In this document: piece after piece, positions 31,188-41,039 of the stretch
How positions within the stretch are numbered: position 1 is the first letter of the stretch
Layout of the letters: each line of letters begins with the position of its first letter
Source of the DNA: Frankia sp. AgB32
Lineage (GTDB): Bacteria; Actinomycetota; Actinomycetes; Frankiales; Frankiaceae
DNA: 64,000 nt
Direction of reading: 5' to 3'
NCBI RefSeq assembly: GCF_023243045.1
Contig: NZ_JALKFX010000001.1
Coordinates: 55,405-119,404, forward strand
Notes under the pieces: generated by a model
Databases searched by the model: none
What the model was told of the DNA's origin: nothing
The model's input: only the letters and a program-made list of their open reading frames with translations
Made by a program: the position numbers and the translations under genes

Positions 31188-32188
31188 CGGGCCGGGGAGA
31201 CGACCGCGCCGACCTGCGCGGTGACCAGCTCGGCGTGGCCGCGTTCTCGACCGCGTTCCACGATGTCGTGGCCAACATCGAGAAGGTCATTCGCGGCAAA
31301 CGTGAGATCGTGGAACTCGCCACGATCTGCCTGTTCGCGGAAGGCCATCTGCTTGTCGAGGATGTTCCCGGGCTGGGGAAGACGTCGTTGGCCCGCAGTC
31401 TCGCGGCATCTGTGAACGCCGGCTGTCACCGGATCCAGTTCACCCCGGATCTGCTGCCGGCAGACATCACCGGGACGCTGGTGTACGACCAGCGCGCGAA
31501 CGAGTTCGATTTCCGGGCCGGGCCGGTGTTCGCCAACCTCGTCATCGGCGACGAGATCAACCGTGCCTCGCCCAAGACGCAGTCCGCCCTTCTGGAGGTC
31601 ATGGAGGAGAGCCGGGTCACCGTCGATGGAACGGGCTACCCGGTGCCCCGTCCGTTCATGGTCGTCGCGACGCAGAACCCGATCGACATGGACGGCACGT
31701 ACAGCCTTCCGGAAGCCCAGTTGGACCGGTTCCTGATGCGACTGAGGATGGGTTATCCATCCGTCGAGGCGGAGCTGGAAATCCTGGAAGGTCGGCAGGT
31801 GGGCCGACGGGTGGAGGACCTCAGGCCAGTGATGCGGGCCGAGGACGTCATCGCCCGATCGGCCCAGACACTCGCCGTGCACGTGGCGCCCGCGCTGCGC
31901 CGCTACCTGGTGGACCTGGTCGTGGCGACCCGGGCGGTGCCGGACATGGTCCGGCTGGGTGCAAGCCCACGCGGAAGCATCGCCATGCTGCGCGCCGTGC
32001 AGGTGCGCGCCGCCGCGCAGGGCCGCCTGTTCGCCACCCCCGACGACGCCAAGGCCGTGGCGGGCCCCGTTCTGTCCCACCGACTCGTGCTCAGCCCGGA
32101 GGCCGAGCTGCGGCGGGTCATCGCCGAGGACGTCATCGACGAGATCCTGCAGTCGGTTCCGTCGCCGCGCCGGCTCGTCGGCATCTGA
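31184..32188 (+). CDS. MoxR-family AAA+ ATPase
   Basis: The 334-residue protein is a chaperone-like AAA+ ATPase. Walker A is EDVPGLGKTSLARSL (Lys66), Walker B is NLVIGDEINRASPKTQSALLEVMEE in pattern form (IGDEINR with Asp-Glu), and sensor 1 is MVVATQNPIDMDGTYSLPEAQ. The C-terminal lid includes ASPRGSIAMLRAVQVRAA. MoxR ATPases are thought to help mature or activate von Willebrand/metal-binding partners, and they are usually encoded directly before DUF58 and transglutaminase-like genes, as here. The start ATG 31184 has AGGAG six bases upstream. Confidence 0.93.
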   Translation: MTGRGDDRADLRGDQLGVAAFSTAFHDVVANIEKVIRGKREIVELATICLFAEGHLLVEDVPGLGKTSLARSLAASVNAGCHRIQFTPDLLPADITGTLVYDQRANEFDFRAGPVFANLVIGDEINRASPKTQSALLEVMEESRVTVDGTGYPVPRPFMVVATQNPIDMDGTYSLPEAQLDRFLMRLRMGYPSVEAELEILEGRQVGRRVEDLRPVMRAEDVIARSAQTLAVHVAPALRRYLVDLVVATRAVPDMVRLGASPRGSIAMLRAVQVRAAAQGRLFATPDDAKAVAGPVLSHRLVLSPEAELRRVIAEDVIDEILQSVPSPRRLVGI

Positions 32189-32190
32189 TC

Positions 32191-33960
32191 GTGCCCTCGT
32201 CCGAGCGACGTCCCGGTCACGGCGGCCATGACGTCGGGCTGTTGCCGGTCGGCGAGAGCGAGGCGGTGACCACTCCGCTGGCGGCCCCCGCGGCCCCTGG
32301 CCACGGGGCGTGGCGTCGCGAGCCGCCGGTGCCACCGGCCCGGCGCAGCGGACAGGCCGCGCGCGGCCTGGGTGAGAGGCATCGCCCAGACGTGGAACCG
32401 ATCTGGTCGGTCTCCGCGGAATCGCCGAGGTCGACCTGGCGGCGCCGGCGGGTGCCCAGGCCTCGCACCGGCCCGCCCGCCCGGGTGGCCGCACGGCCCG
32501 AACGCGCCTCGGGAGGACCCCCGGAGCCGGCCGGTGTCACCCCTGCTCGCTCCCGGGCGCGGCTGACCCCGCTCGGCTGGGGGATGCTCGCGGCGGTCAC
32601 TGTCCTGCTGGCCGGCGCCCGCATCCTGCGGTACGCAGAGCTGGACGTGCTCGGCGGCACGGGGATCGCGTCGGTCGGCCTCGCGGTCGCCTTCTGCGCC
32701 CGCCGCCCGCGGGTGTCGGCGGTGCTACGAACGTCGCCGGGACAGGTTGCCCGGGGTGAGCCGGCCGAGCTCGTCATCGCCCTGACGAATCTTTCCCGCT
32801 GGTCGTCGCCGGCGTTCCTACTCCGGCTCGCCGCCGGCCCGGACCCTGACCTCGTCGACCCGCCGGCTGCTTCCGTCGTCGCGAGTGGTTCCGCCGCGGA
32901 TCGGGCTGAGCTGGCTGGAGCCGCTCGGCAGGAGGTGGTGCTGCGCATTCCCCATCTGCGGTGTCGTGGGAGTAGGTCGTTCGTGCTTGCACTGCCAACG
33001 CACGACCGGGGGGTGCTGCGCCTGGGGCCTGCCGAGGTGATCAGATCTGACCCGTTCGGGCTCGTCGTCCGTCGACAGGCACTGGCGACCGATGCGACGT
33101 TGTACGTCCGCCCCCGCGTGCGACACCTCGCCCCGCTGGCCTCGGCCCCGTCCCGAGAGCCGGATGGTCAGACCGGGCGTGGCACGGTCGGGGGACTGGA
33201 GATTCACACCCTGCGCCAGTACGCGGCGGGCGAGGACCTTCGTCTCGTGCACTGGCCGTCGAGTGCCCGCACGGGCGAGCTCATGGTCCGCACCCACGTC
33301 GATCCCACCGAACCGGCCGCCACCGTCGTGCTCGACGTACGGCCGGGCGCCTATCCCCCGGGACGGCCGGGAGCCGCGGCGTTCGAGGAGGCGGTCGAAG
33401 CCACGGCTGCCATGGTGATGACCTGTGCGCGGGAGGCGTTCGGCGTCCGTCTCGTCACCACCGCGGGGCTTCGGGTCGCTGGCCGGCGTCGCCGGCAGGA
33501 CGCCGACGTGCTGCTGGACGAACTCGCCGCCGTCCGTCTCGATGAGCGCGCCACCCTCGACGTCGTCGGCACCCTGCGTCGGGGCGGGTTCGGCACCCTC
33601 GTCCTGGTGACCGGTGGCTTTGACCGGCAGGCGCTGGCGGCGCTGGCACCCGTCGGTCACGCGTACGGCCGGGTGGTGCTGGTACGCGTCGGGCCGAGGT
33701 CAGTGGCGACCGCCCGCGCCGTGGACCGGCGGGACTCCTCCGATCGGGCGCGGCTACGCCATGTGCCACCCGTGCGCGCCACGGGGCTGCCCGGTTGGGC
33801 AAGGTCCCGGCTCCCCGGTGGGTACCATCCCGACGAGCTCGGCCTGCGGACCGCCGGTCGAACGACCGTCATCGATGTGCCGGAAGCGGCGGCGCTGGCA
33901 GCTCGGTGGCCTGCGGCGGGCCGGTCGGGCTGGGCCGTGGCGTGGGACGGCCGTCGGTGA
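32191..33960 (+). CDS. DUF58-domain membrane protein
   Basis: The 589-residue protein begins two bases after the moxR stop, at GTG 32191. It has a long basic, disordered N-terminus (1-125), two close membrane helices (WGMLAAVTVLLAGARILR and GTGIASVGLAVAFCA), an extended beta-rich domain, and the diagnostic DUF58 block LRQYAAGEDLRLVHWPSSAR followed by TGELMVR. After that comes a vWA-like segment (TVVLDVRPGAY, then VLVTGGF). DUF58 proteins are the typical partners of MoxR ATPases. The unusually long N-terminal tail could include mis-assigned coding sequence, with a later GTG used in vivo. The stop overlaps the next gene as GTGA. Confidence 0.88.
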   Translation: MPSSERRPGHGGHDVGLLPVGESEAVTTPLAAPAAPGHGAWRREPPVPPARRSGQAARGLGERHRPDVEPIWSVSAESPRSTWRRRRVPRPRTGPPARVAARPERASGGPPEPAGVTPARSRARLTPLGWGMLAAVTVLLAGARILRYAELDVLGGTGIASVGLAVAFCARRPRVSAVLRTSPGQVARGEPAELVIALTNLSRWSSPAFLLRLAAGPDPDLVDPPAASVVASGSAADRAELAGAARQEVVLRIPHLRCRGSRSFVLALPTHDRGVLRLGPAEVIRSDPFGLVVRRQALATDATLYVRPRVRHLAPLASAPSREPDGQTGRGTVGGLEIHTLRQYAAGEDLRLVHWPSSARTGELMVRTHVDPTEPAATVVLDVRPGAYPPGRPGAAAFEEAVEATAAMVMTCAREAFGVRLVTTAGLRVAGRRRRQDADVLLDELAAVRLDERATLDVVGTLRRGGFGTLVLVTGGFDRQALAALAPVGHAYGRVVLVRVGPRSVATARAVDRRDSSDRARLRHVPPVRATGLPGWARSRLPGGYHPDELGLRTAGRTTVIDVPEAAALAARWPAAGRSGWAVAWDGRR

Positions 33961-36533
33961 GCGCCGACACCGGGAGACGGCCCGGTCCGGTGGGGCGCGA
34001 CATGCACCCCCCGGCCGGGCCATCTACCGCGGTCAAAGCTGGCCTCGTGCCCGAGGGCGCGGAGTCGGGCGACGGCGCCGGGTCGCCCCGAGGAGGTCGC
34101 CTGGGCGGACTGGTGCTGGTCGCGGGACTCGCGCTCGTGGGCGGCTTCGGGTTTCGTCACGTCTTCGCCGGCCATGATCTTCAGGTGATCGTTCCGGTGG
34201 CGGCGTTCGTCCCGGTGATCCTGGTCGGGGCACTCGGCGGGCGCCGTCGACCCCTGCCGCTTGCCGTCACCATGGCGGCCTGGGGCGGCGGCTTCGTGGT
34301 CTGGGCGGCGGCGACTCTCGCATCGTCGGCGGGCGATGTGCAGGGTCGGCTGGACCTGGTCCGTTCCGGGGCCCTCACCGGCTGGTCACGCCTGCTCGAC
34401 ACCGCGCTTCCCGCCCCCGCCGAGGCTGACCTGCTGCTTGTACCAGCCGTGCTGACCTGGTTCGCTGCCGCGCTCGGCGCCGAACTCGTGGTGCGCACCA
34501 GAACCCGGCTGCTGCCCGCGTTGCCTGCCGCGGTTCTCCTCACGGTCGGCGCGGCCTACGCGGCCCCCGGCGCCTCGGCCGACCTGCCACTCGCCGGCGC
34601 CTTCGCGGCGCTCGCGGCCACCCTGCTCCGCCTGCGCCGGGAAGGCCGGGTGTCAGCTTCGTCCACCACGGCCTCGCTGACGTCCGCGACCAGGTCGGCC
34701 TGTGCGGTGGCCGTCGTCGTGGCGGTCGGGGTGGGCCTGGCTGGCGGTCCGCTGCGCGTGTCCGGACACCGGCCGCCCGCGGATCCGCGGACGCTGCGCA
34801 CCACAGCCGCGACCTCCCTGCCGGAGCTGAGCCCCCTGAGTCGGCTCGCCGGCTGGACCGCCCATCCCGACCAGGTTCTCCTTCGCGCTCAGCTGACGCC
34901 TGCCCCGTCCGGACCAGTGGCGCTGCGACTGGCCGTCCTGGATTCGTACGACGGCGCGGACTGGACGACCACCGCTCGTTACCTGCCGGCGGGGCAGGCG
35001 GTCAGCCTGCCCCCGGCCAGCAGTCCACCCGCACCTGGCCCGAGCGGAGCAGGCAACGACCGGTCGACCCCGGTGACCCAGGATCTGACCATCGAGGGTC
35101 TCGCCGGCAGCCTGGTGCCGGCCCTGGCTCGGCTGAGCCAGTTCTCGCTGTCGCCAGCAGCCGACGGCCGCGGCGACTTCGCGGTCGCACCGAGCGACGG
35201 AACGCTGCTCCGGACCAGCCCACTGCGACCCGATGACAGATTGCGCCTGGTTTCGGCCCCGCCCGTCGACCGGACCGCCGGGCAGCTGCTCGCCCTCACG
35301 GTCTCCCGGACAGCGGACAGCGCCCGGTACCTCGCGTTGCCGACCGATCTTCCGCCGGTACTGCGCGGGCTGGCCGTCGTCGCGACCGACGGCGGCACGT
35401 CCCCCTACCAGCAGGCCGCGCTGCTACGGCAGTACCTGATGGCCACCTTCGTCTTCGATCCGACCGTTCCCGCCGGCCACAGCCTCGCCCACATCAGCCA
35501 CTTTCTCGAACAGACCCGGCGCGGCACCTCCGAGCAGTTCGCCACTGCCTTTGTCCTGGCGGCCAGGCTCCTCGGACTGCCGGCGCGGCTCGTCGTCGGC
35601 TTCACCGCGGGTGGCACCGGTGGTGGGCCGCGCACGGTCCGCGGCGCTGACGCCCTCGCCTGGGCAGAGATCGACTTTGCCGGTGTCGGTTGGCTCCCGT
35701 TCTTCCCCACCCCCCGAGCGGGCGATGCGCGCGGCGCGACCGTCGCGGGATCAACGCAGGGCGAGTCCTCCGCGCAGACGTCTCTGGTCAACGCGGTCCT
35801 CAGCGCGGCCGCGCCGTCCGATCGGGCCGGTACCACCCGGCCGAGGGACACGGTCGTGCCGTCACACGGGCTGCGGCCGCAGTCATCCGACTGGGCTCGC
35901 GCGGCCCGATCGGCGGCGGCAGGGACCGGTGTGACGTTCGCCGGCTACCTCCTCCTCGCCTGGGCCACGCCGCGCCTGCGGCGACGGCGATCACGCCACG
36001 GCGGCGACGGCAGATCCCGGATCGTCGCCGCCTGGCGCCATGCGATCGACCTGGTCGAGGACGCCGGACATCCGGTGTCACCCGCGGCGAGCCCGACCGA
36101 GGTCGTCGCCGCGGTGGGCCTCGTGGACGAAGCGGGCGGAACCGCGCTTCGAGGCCTCGCTGATCTCGCCACGCTCGCGCTGTTCGGGGACGGTCCGGCC
36201 CGGTGGGGCGCGGCCGGTGGCCGGCGCGCTGCCGACGAGGCGTGGCGGCAGCTTGGCGCGCTGGAACGTGCCGTGCGGCGCGCGGTTCCGCGTCATCGCC
36301 GGCTGGCACACCTGATCGCGCCGCATACCGTGGCCGTCGAGATCCATCGATGGCGGGTTTCCGCAGGCCGCGGCGGGTATCCCCCAACCGGACGGTCTGT
36401 GCGGTGCGACACGCCATCCGACCAGGCCAGCTGTCGAGGGAGGGGAACCAACCATGGCGCAGGCGATGAAGGGGCACACCAGGCCCGCCGGAGCGGGCAC
36501 CTCCGACCACGAGATGGCCAGACAGGTGGCTAG
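33957..36533 (+). CDS. TgpA-like membrane protein with catalytically dead transglutaminase-fold domain
   Basis: The 858-residue protein starts at the GTG overlapping the DUF58 stop. Five to six N-terminal helices are followed by an extracytoplasmic region, a transglutaminase-like core (about 490-590), another helix (TFAGYLLLAWATPRL) and a cytoplasmic C-terminal region. The core is recognisable from RRGTSEQFATAFVLAARLLG, LPARLVVGFTAGG and ADALAWAEIDFAGVGWLPFF. All three catalytic residues are substituted: Cys is Ser525, His is Leu567 and Asp is Phe583 (PFFPTP for PFDPTP). It cannot work as a Cys-dependent transglutaminase or protease and is probably a scaffold for the MoxR/DUF58 pair. The last 27 codons overlap the next gene in another frame. 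Confidence 0.85.
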   Translation: MSADTGRRPGPVGRDMHPPAGPSTAVKAGLVPEGAESGDGAGSPRGGRLGGLVLVAGLALVGGFGFRHVFAGHDLQVIVPVAAFVPVILVGALGGRRRPLPLAVTMAAWGGGFVVWAAATLASSAGDVQGRLDLVRSGALTGWSRLLDTALPAPAEADLLLVPAVLTWFAAALGAELVVRTRTRLLPALPAAVLLTVGAAYAAPGASADLPLAGAFAALAATLLRLRREGRVSASSTTASLTSATRSACAVAVVVAVGVGLAGGPLRVSGHRPPADPRTLRTTAATSLPELSPLSRLAGWTAHPDQVLLRAQLTPAPSGPVALRLAVLDSYDGADWTTTARYLPAGQAVSLPPASSPPAPGPSGAGNDRSTPVTQDLTIEGLAGSLVPALARLSQFSLSPAADGRGDFAVAPSDGTLLRTSPLRPDDRLRLVSAPPVDRTAGQLLALTVSRTADSARYLALPTDLPPVLRGLAVVATDGGTSPYQQAALLRQYLMATFVFDPTVPAGHSLAHISHFLEQTRRGTSEQFATAFVLAARLLGLPARLVVGFTAGGTGGGPRTVRGADALAWAEIDFAGVGWLPFFPTPRAGDARGATVAGSTQGESSAQTSLVNAVLSAAAPSDRAGTTRPRDTVVPSHGLRPQSSDWARAARSAAAGTGVTFAGYLLLAWATPRLRRRRSRHGGDGRSRIVAAWRHAIDLVEDAGHPVSPAASPTEVVAAVGLVDEAGGTALRGLADLATLALFGDGPARWGAAGGRRAADEAWRQLGALERAVRRAVPRHRRLAHLIAPHTVAVEIHRWRVSAGRGGYPPTGRSVRCDTPSDQASCRGRGTNHGAGDEGAHQARRSGHLRPRDGQTGG

Positions 36534-36636
36534 CCAGATGTCGAAGGACCGGGTCGCCGAGGCGATCTTCCAGCGGGAGCGCGGCGGAGCAATGAGCGAC
36601 CGGGAAGCAGCCAAGAGCGAGAAACTCCCACGTTGA
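36454..36636 (+). CDS. Small hydrophilic hypothetical protein (60 residues)
   Basis: ATG 36454 is preceded by a strong GGAGGGG ribosome site. The protein reads MAQAMKGHTRPAGAGTSDHE, then MARQVASQMSKDRVAEAIFQ and a Lys/Glu-rich end, suggesting one amphipathic helix. It overlaps the 3' end of the transglutaminase-like gene by 80 bases in another frame. I do not recognise it. The good ribosome site and composition make it likelier than the overlapping tail to be real protein. Confidence 0.55.
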   Translation: MAQAMKGHTRPAGAGTSDHEMARQVASQMSKDRVAEAIFQRERGGAMSDREAAKSEKLPR

Positions 36637-36694
36637 CAGCGGGCGCCGTCCCGATGGCCGTGCAGCCCGCTGCCAGTTGCCGTATGCATGAGTC

Positions 36695-37516
36695 ATGCAG
36701 CAGCGTCCCGCCGAAGTGGGCCAGCGTGGGCCTGGCCCGGACGGGCCGGGTGGCGAGGGCGAGGGAGAGGCAGCGTCGGCGGACCGTCCCTTCAGCACAG
36801 CCGGCACCCCCGAATCGGTCTGGCAGGACTGGCGACCGGGCTGGGCCGAACTCGATCTGCGTAGTCCCCCGCAGCGCGTGGTCGTGGTGGCGCCCCACCC
36901 GGACGACGAGGTTCTCGGCGTCGGGGGCCTGCTCGTCCTCCTGCGCTCGCTAGGGGCGACGATCTCCGTGGTCGCGGTGACGGACGGCGATGCCTCCCAC
37001 CCCGGATCACCGACCCTGTCCGCCGCGGAGCTGGCCCGCCGGCGCATCGCCGAGCAGCACGCGGCGTTGGTGGTGCTCGGGCTCGGCGACGTCGCGGTGC
37101 ATCGCGCCGGGCTCGGCGACGGTCGGGTCGCCGGCCACGAGGAGGCACTGGCCGACCAGGTCGAACCGCTGTTGACGCCCGACTGCTGGGTGCTGACGAC
37201 CTACCGCAACGACCGGCATCCGGACCATGAGGCAACGGGGCGTGCTGCCGCGTTGGCGGCTGGCCGGGCGGGCTGCCGGCTGATCGAATACCCCGTGTGG
37301 ACCTGGCACTGGGCCGTCCCGAACGACCCGCGCGTGCCCTGGTCCAGTGCTCGGGTCGTGCCGTTGCCCGCGGCGACACAGCAGGCCAAGCACCAGGCCG
37401 TGGAGTGCTACCGGTCGCAGATCGCCCCGCTTTCCGATCATCCCGCCGACACGGCGGTCCTCACGCCGGAGATCCTCGCGAGGCTGCTGCGCCCCGCGGA
37501 GACGGTGTTCGTCTGA
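36695..37516 (+). CDS. PIG-L/LmbE-family deacetylase
   Basis: The 273-residue protein has the zinc-binding motif VVVVAPHPDDEVLGVGG (PHPDDE), the helix-strand ISVVAVTDGDASHPGS, and the third ligand in YRNDRHPDHEATGRAAA (HPDH). These mark the PIG-L/MshB/BshB superfamily of zinc N-deacetylases acting on GlcNAc conjugates or similar amides. The first 45 residues are Gly/Glu-rich and lie outside the domain. The substrate is unknown; mycothiol (MshB) is one possibility in actinomycetes, but the sequence is not close to MshB signatures. It is followed by the glycine riboswitch, which controls the next gene. Confidence 0.87.
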   Translation: MQQRPAEVGQRGPGPDGPGGEGEGEAASADRPFSTAGTPESVWQDWRPGWAELDLRSPPQRVVVVAPHPDDEVLGVGGLLVLLRSLGATISVVAVTDGDASHPGSPTLSAAELARRRIAEQHAALVVLGLGDVAVHRAGLGDGRVAGHEEALADQVEPLLTPDCWVLTTYRNDRHPDHEATGRAAALAAGRAGCRLIEYPVWTWHWAVPNDPRVPWSSARVVPLPAATQQAKHQAVECYRSQIAPLSDHPADTAVLTPEILARLLRPAETVFV

Positions 37517-37664
37517 ACGGCGGGTAGTCCGTTCGGAGGGGCCCGGCGGGGATAGGAAGACTCTGGTCCGTGTTGCGGATGTGTTAAGGAGTCGTGCTCT
37601 GGTGGCCCTGGATTGGCTTCGCGACTAGTGTGCCACTGAGAACTGCATACCGCTGCCGCTCACA

Positions 37665-37890
37665 CCCGCGCGGGAGAGTCCCGGGGCGCATCGCGCCGGG
37701 ACGCCGAAGGAGCAAGCTCTCCCCAGAAACTCTCAGGCCCCCAACCGCCGGGTCAGGCAACTCTGAAAAGTGGACATTTCGATGTTCCGCCGACGGTGAA
37801 AGCTGCGGCCACCGGCCACGACCCTCCGGGTCACAGGCCGTAGACGGTGGTTCAGTGAATCTCTCAGGCCAATGACAGAGGGGGAGGCCC
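37665..37890 (+). ncRNA. Tandem glycine riboswitch
   Basis: The leader of gcvP carries the gcvT-type riboswitch. The first aptamer (about 37667-37766) shows CGGGAGAGTCCC, then GCCGAAGGAGCAAGCTCTCC and AACTCTCAGGCCC. The second (about 37790-37888) shows GACGGTGAAAGCTG and AATCTCTCAGGCCAATGACAG, ending GAGGGGGAGG. The short linker between them is as expected for the cooperative two-aptamer form. In the second aptamer the usual GCCGAAGGxGCAA part is divergent. Glycine binding normally turns on the glycine cleavage genes. The ribosome site of gcvP lies about 50 bases downstream. Confidence 0.88.
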
Positions 37891-37941
37891 GCTGCGGCGT
37901 CGGTTCGATCCGTCGTCGCCCGACCTCCGGAGCAGCTCACC

Positions 37942-40900
37942 GTGCCTGACAACCTCCCGGCCGCCCCCGGCGCCCAACCCTGCGTGGACACGATCCCGTC
38001 GGACATCCTCCGTCCGGGCGGTGCGCCTTGTCCGGCGGTGCCAGCGGCGTCCTACCCCCAGTTCGCCGACCGCCACATCGGCCCGGACGACGGCGCCCAG
38101 CGCGCCATGCTGTCCGCGCTCGGCTACTACTCGCTCAGCGCGTTGACCGATGTTGCGGTTCCGGTCAGCATCCAGGACCGCACCCTCGACCTCCCGGCAC
38201 CGCTGGACGAGTCGGCCGTGCTCGCGTCGCTGCGGGCGCTCGGTCGCAACAACCGGCCGGTGCCGTCGATGATCGGTCTGGGCTTCCATCCCGCGGTGAT
38301 GCCGGGCGTCATCCAGCGCAACGTCCTGGAGAATCCCGCCTGGTACACGGCCTACACGCCCTACCAGCCGGAGATCTCGCAGGGCCGGCTGGAGGCGCTG
38401 CTGAACTTCCAGACGATGGTGACCGACCTGACGGGCCTGGACGTCGCGGGCGCGTCCCTGCTGGACGAGCCGACCGCGGCGGCCGAGGCGATGCAGATCG
38501 CGCTGCGCTCGGCCAGGCGCGGCCGCCGCACGTTCCTCGTCGACGCCGACACCCTGCCGCAGACGATCGCCGTGGTGGCGACGAGGGCTGAGGCGATGGG
38601 CGCGAGCGTCGAGGTCGTCGACCTGGCCGACCCGGCCACGGTGCCCGCGGCCGTCTGGGAGTCGGCGTTCGGGGTGCTGCTGTCGTACCCGGGGCCGAGC
38701 GGGGCGGTGCGTGACCCGAGCGCCGCGATCGCCGCGGCGAAGGAGCGGGGAGTCACCGTCGCCGTCGCCGCCGACCCGCTGGCGCTGACGCTGCTGCGCT
38801 CGCCCGGCGAGCTCGGCGCGGACATCGCGGTGGGCACCACCCAGCGCTTCGGTCTTCCGCTGTCCTTCGGCGGCCCGCACGCCGGCTACCTCGCGGTCCG
38901 CCAGGGCCTGGAGCGTTCCCTGCCGGGCCGGCTGGTCGGGGTGTCCGTCGACGCTGACGGCGCCCCCGCCTACCGGCTCACCCTGCAGACCCGGGAGCAG
39001 CACATCCGCCGGGAGAAGGCGACCAGCAACATCTGCACGGCACAGGTGCTGCCGGCGGTTCTCGCGTCGATGTACGCCGTTTACCACGGTCCACAGGGCC
39101 TCGCCGGGATCGCCCGGCGCATCCACGGCCTTGCCGTGCGGCTGGCCGCGGGGCTGCGAGCCGGCGGTGTCGTCCTCGAATCAGAGTCGTTCTTCGACAC
39201 GGTGGTCGCGACGGTTCCCGGCGCCGCCGCCGAGGTGGTGGCGCGAGCCCTCGATCATGGCGTGAACCTGCGCCTCGTCGATGGTGATCATGTCGGGGTC
39301 TCCTGTGGAGAGACGACCGCCGAGGCGGATCTGCGGGCCGTGTGGGCGGCGTTCGGCGTGCCGGTCGCGGCGGCCGCGGCGACGGTTGACGTGGACGGCC
39401 CGGTGCCCGCGGCGGTTCCCGTCGCGCTGCCCGCTGATCTCGTGCGCACGAGCGGTTATCTGGACCATCCGGTGTTCCACCGGTACCGGTCCGAGACCTC
39501 GATGCTGCGTTATCTGCGGCGGCTGGCCGACGTCGACCTCGCCCTCGACCGCGGCATGATCCCGCTCGGTTCGTGCACCATGAAGCTGAACGCGACGGCC
39601 GAGATGGCCGCGGTCACCTGGCCGGAGTTCGCGGACATCCATCCGTTCGCGCCGCTGGACCAGACCGCCGGCTATGTCGAGATGATTCGTGACCTGGAGG
39701 AGTGGCTGGCGCGGATCACCGGGTACGCCGGGGTTTCCGTGCAGCCGAATGCCGGCAGCCAGGGCGAGTTCGCGGGGCTGCTGGCAATCCGCGCTTATCA
39801 CCGGGACAAGGCGGCGCCCGGGGCGCCGGTGCGTGACGTCTGCCTCATACCCTCGTCGGCTCACGGCACCAACGCGGCCAGTGCGGCGATGGCAGGAATG
39901 CGGGTCGTCGTGGTCGCCTGTGACGACGACGGAAACGTCGACCTCGACGATCTCGCCCGCGCGGCGCGCGCGAACGCGGAGGTACTCGCGGCGTTGATGG
40001 TGACCTACCCGTCGACGCACGGGGTCTACGAGGAGGGCATCGGGCAGGCCTGCGCGATCGTGCACGAGGCCGGCGGCCTGGTCTACGTCGATGGCGCGAA
40101 CCTGAACGCGCTGGTGGGACTCGCCCGGCCGGGCCAGTTCGGTGCGGACGTCAGCCACCTGAACCTGCACAAGACGTTCTGCATCCCGCACGGCGGTGGC
40201 GGCCCGGGGGTCGGGCCGGTCGCCGTCGGTCCGAAGCTGCTGCCCTACCTGCCCAACCACCCGTTGCAGGCGGCGGCCGGGCCGGAGACCGGCGTGGGGC
40301 CCATCTCGGGCTCACCCTGGGGTTCGGCAGGCATTCTCATGATTCCCTGGGCCTACATTCGGATGATGGGCGCGGAGGGCCTTCGCAGAGCCACGTCGGT
40401 CGCCGTGCTGAACGCGAACTACATCGCCCACCGGCTTCGTCCGCACTATCCGGTCCTGTACGCGGGCCGGGATGGTCTGGTCGCGCACGAGTGCATTCTC
40501 GACCTGCGGCCGCTGACGAAGGAGACCGGGGTTACTGTCGATGACGTGGCAAAGCGTCTCATCGACTACGGTTTTCACGCGCCGACCATGTCTTTTCCGG
40601 TCGCGGGAACGCTGATGGTGGAGCCCACCGAAAGCGAGGACCTGGCCGAGATCGACCGTTTCTGCGAAGCGATGATTGCGATTCGCCGCGAGGCCGATCA
40701 GGTGGGCGCGGGAGTCTGGCCGCGAACGGACAACCCGCTGCGTAACGCGCCGCACACCGCTCAGATGGTGACTGCAGACGAGTGGCCGCACCCGTATTCC
40801 CGCTCGGTTGCCGCCTATCCTGTCGCCGGGCTGCGGGCGGCGAAGTACTGGCCGCCGGTCCGGCGCATCGACGGGGCCTACGGTGACCGCAACCTGGTCT

Positions 40901-40971
40901 GCACCTGCCCGCCGGTCGAGGCGTTTGTCGAGGTCGTCGAGGACGACCCCGTGCTGGTAGCGGCCAGCTGA
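37942..40971 (+). CDS. gcvP: Glycine dehydrogenase (decarboxylating), P-protein of the glycine cleavage system
   Basis: The 1009-residue protein is the long, single-chain (alpha-beta fused) P-protein. The N-terminal half (about 40-440) has [38 protein letters not shown] and [12 protein letters not shown]. The C-terminal catalytic half contains [36 protein letters not shown] and [18 protein letters not shown] with the PLP lysine Lys744. It decarboxylates glycine and hands the aminomethyl group to the H-protein. The gene is preceded by a tandem glycine riboswitch; gcvT and gcvH are not adjacent. The GTG start at 37942 gives a 35-residue N-terminal extension before the family similarity begins. 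Confidence 0.96.
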   Translation: MPDNLPAAPGAQPCVDTIPSDILRPGGAPCPAVPAASYPQFADRHIGPDDGAQRAMLSALGYYSLSALTDVAVPVSIQDRTLDLPAPLDESAVLASLRALGRNNRPVPSMIGLGFHPAVMPGVIQRNVLENPAWYTAYTPYQPEISQGRLEALLNFQTMVTDLTGLDVAGASLLDEPTAAAEAMQIALRSARRGRRTFLVDADTLPQTIAVVATRAEAMGASVEVVDLADPATVPAAVWESAFGVLLSYPGPSGAVRDPSAAIAAAKERGVTVAVAADPLALTLLRSPGELGADIAVGTTQRFGLPLSFGGPHAGYLAVRQGLERSLPGRLVGVSVDADGAPAYRLTLQTREQHIRREKATSNICTAQVLPAVLASMYAVYHGPQGLAGIARRIHGLAVRLAAGLRAGGVVLESESFFDTVVATVPGAAAEVVARALDHGVNLRLVDGDHVGVSCGETTAEADLRAVWAAFGVPVAAAAATVDVDGPVPAAVPVALPADLVRTSGYLDHPVFHRYRSETSMLRYLRRLADVDLALDRGMIPLGSCTMKLNATAEMAAVTWPEFADIHPFAPLDQTAGYVEMIRDLEEWLARITGYAGVSVQPNAGSQGEFAGLLAIRAYHRDKAAPGAPVRDVCLIPSSAHGTNAASAAMAGMRVVVVACDDDGNVDLDDLARAARANAEVLAALMVTYPSTHGVYEEGIGQACAIVHEAGGLVYVDGANLNALVGLARPGQFGADVSHLNLHKTFCIPHGGGGPGVGPVAVGPKLLPYLPNHPLQAAAGPETGVGPISGSPWGSAGILMIPWAYIRMMGAEGLRRATSVAVLNANYIAHRLRPHYPVLYAGRDGLVAHECILDLRPLTKETGVTVDDVAKRLIDYGFHAPTMSFPVAGTLMVEPTESEDLAEIDRFCEAMIAIRREADQVGAGVWPRTDNPLRNAPHTAQMVTADEWPHPYSRSVAAYPVAGLRAAKYWPPVRRIDGAYGDRNLVCTCPPVEAFVEVVEDDPVLVAAS

Positions 40972-41007
40972 CGCAGCCGGTGCCACCCCCGCCGGAAGTC
41001 ATCTCCT

Positions 41008-41039
41008 GGCCGGCGGATCCGTCCTGGCTTCCGCCGGCC
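41008..41039 (+). terminator. Candidate GC-rich hairpin after gcvP
   Basis: GGCCGGCGG (41008-41016) pairs with CCGCCGGCC (41031-41039) across a 14-base loop, about 37 bases after the gcvP stop. There is no T-run, which is common for actinomycete terminators. Confidence 0.45.

Noticed and set aside
41008..41039. Second riboswitch after gcvP
   Set aside because: Only a simple hairpin is present, without aptamer core motifs.
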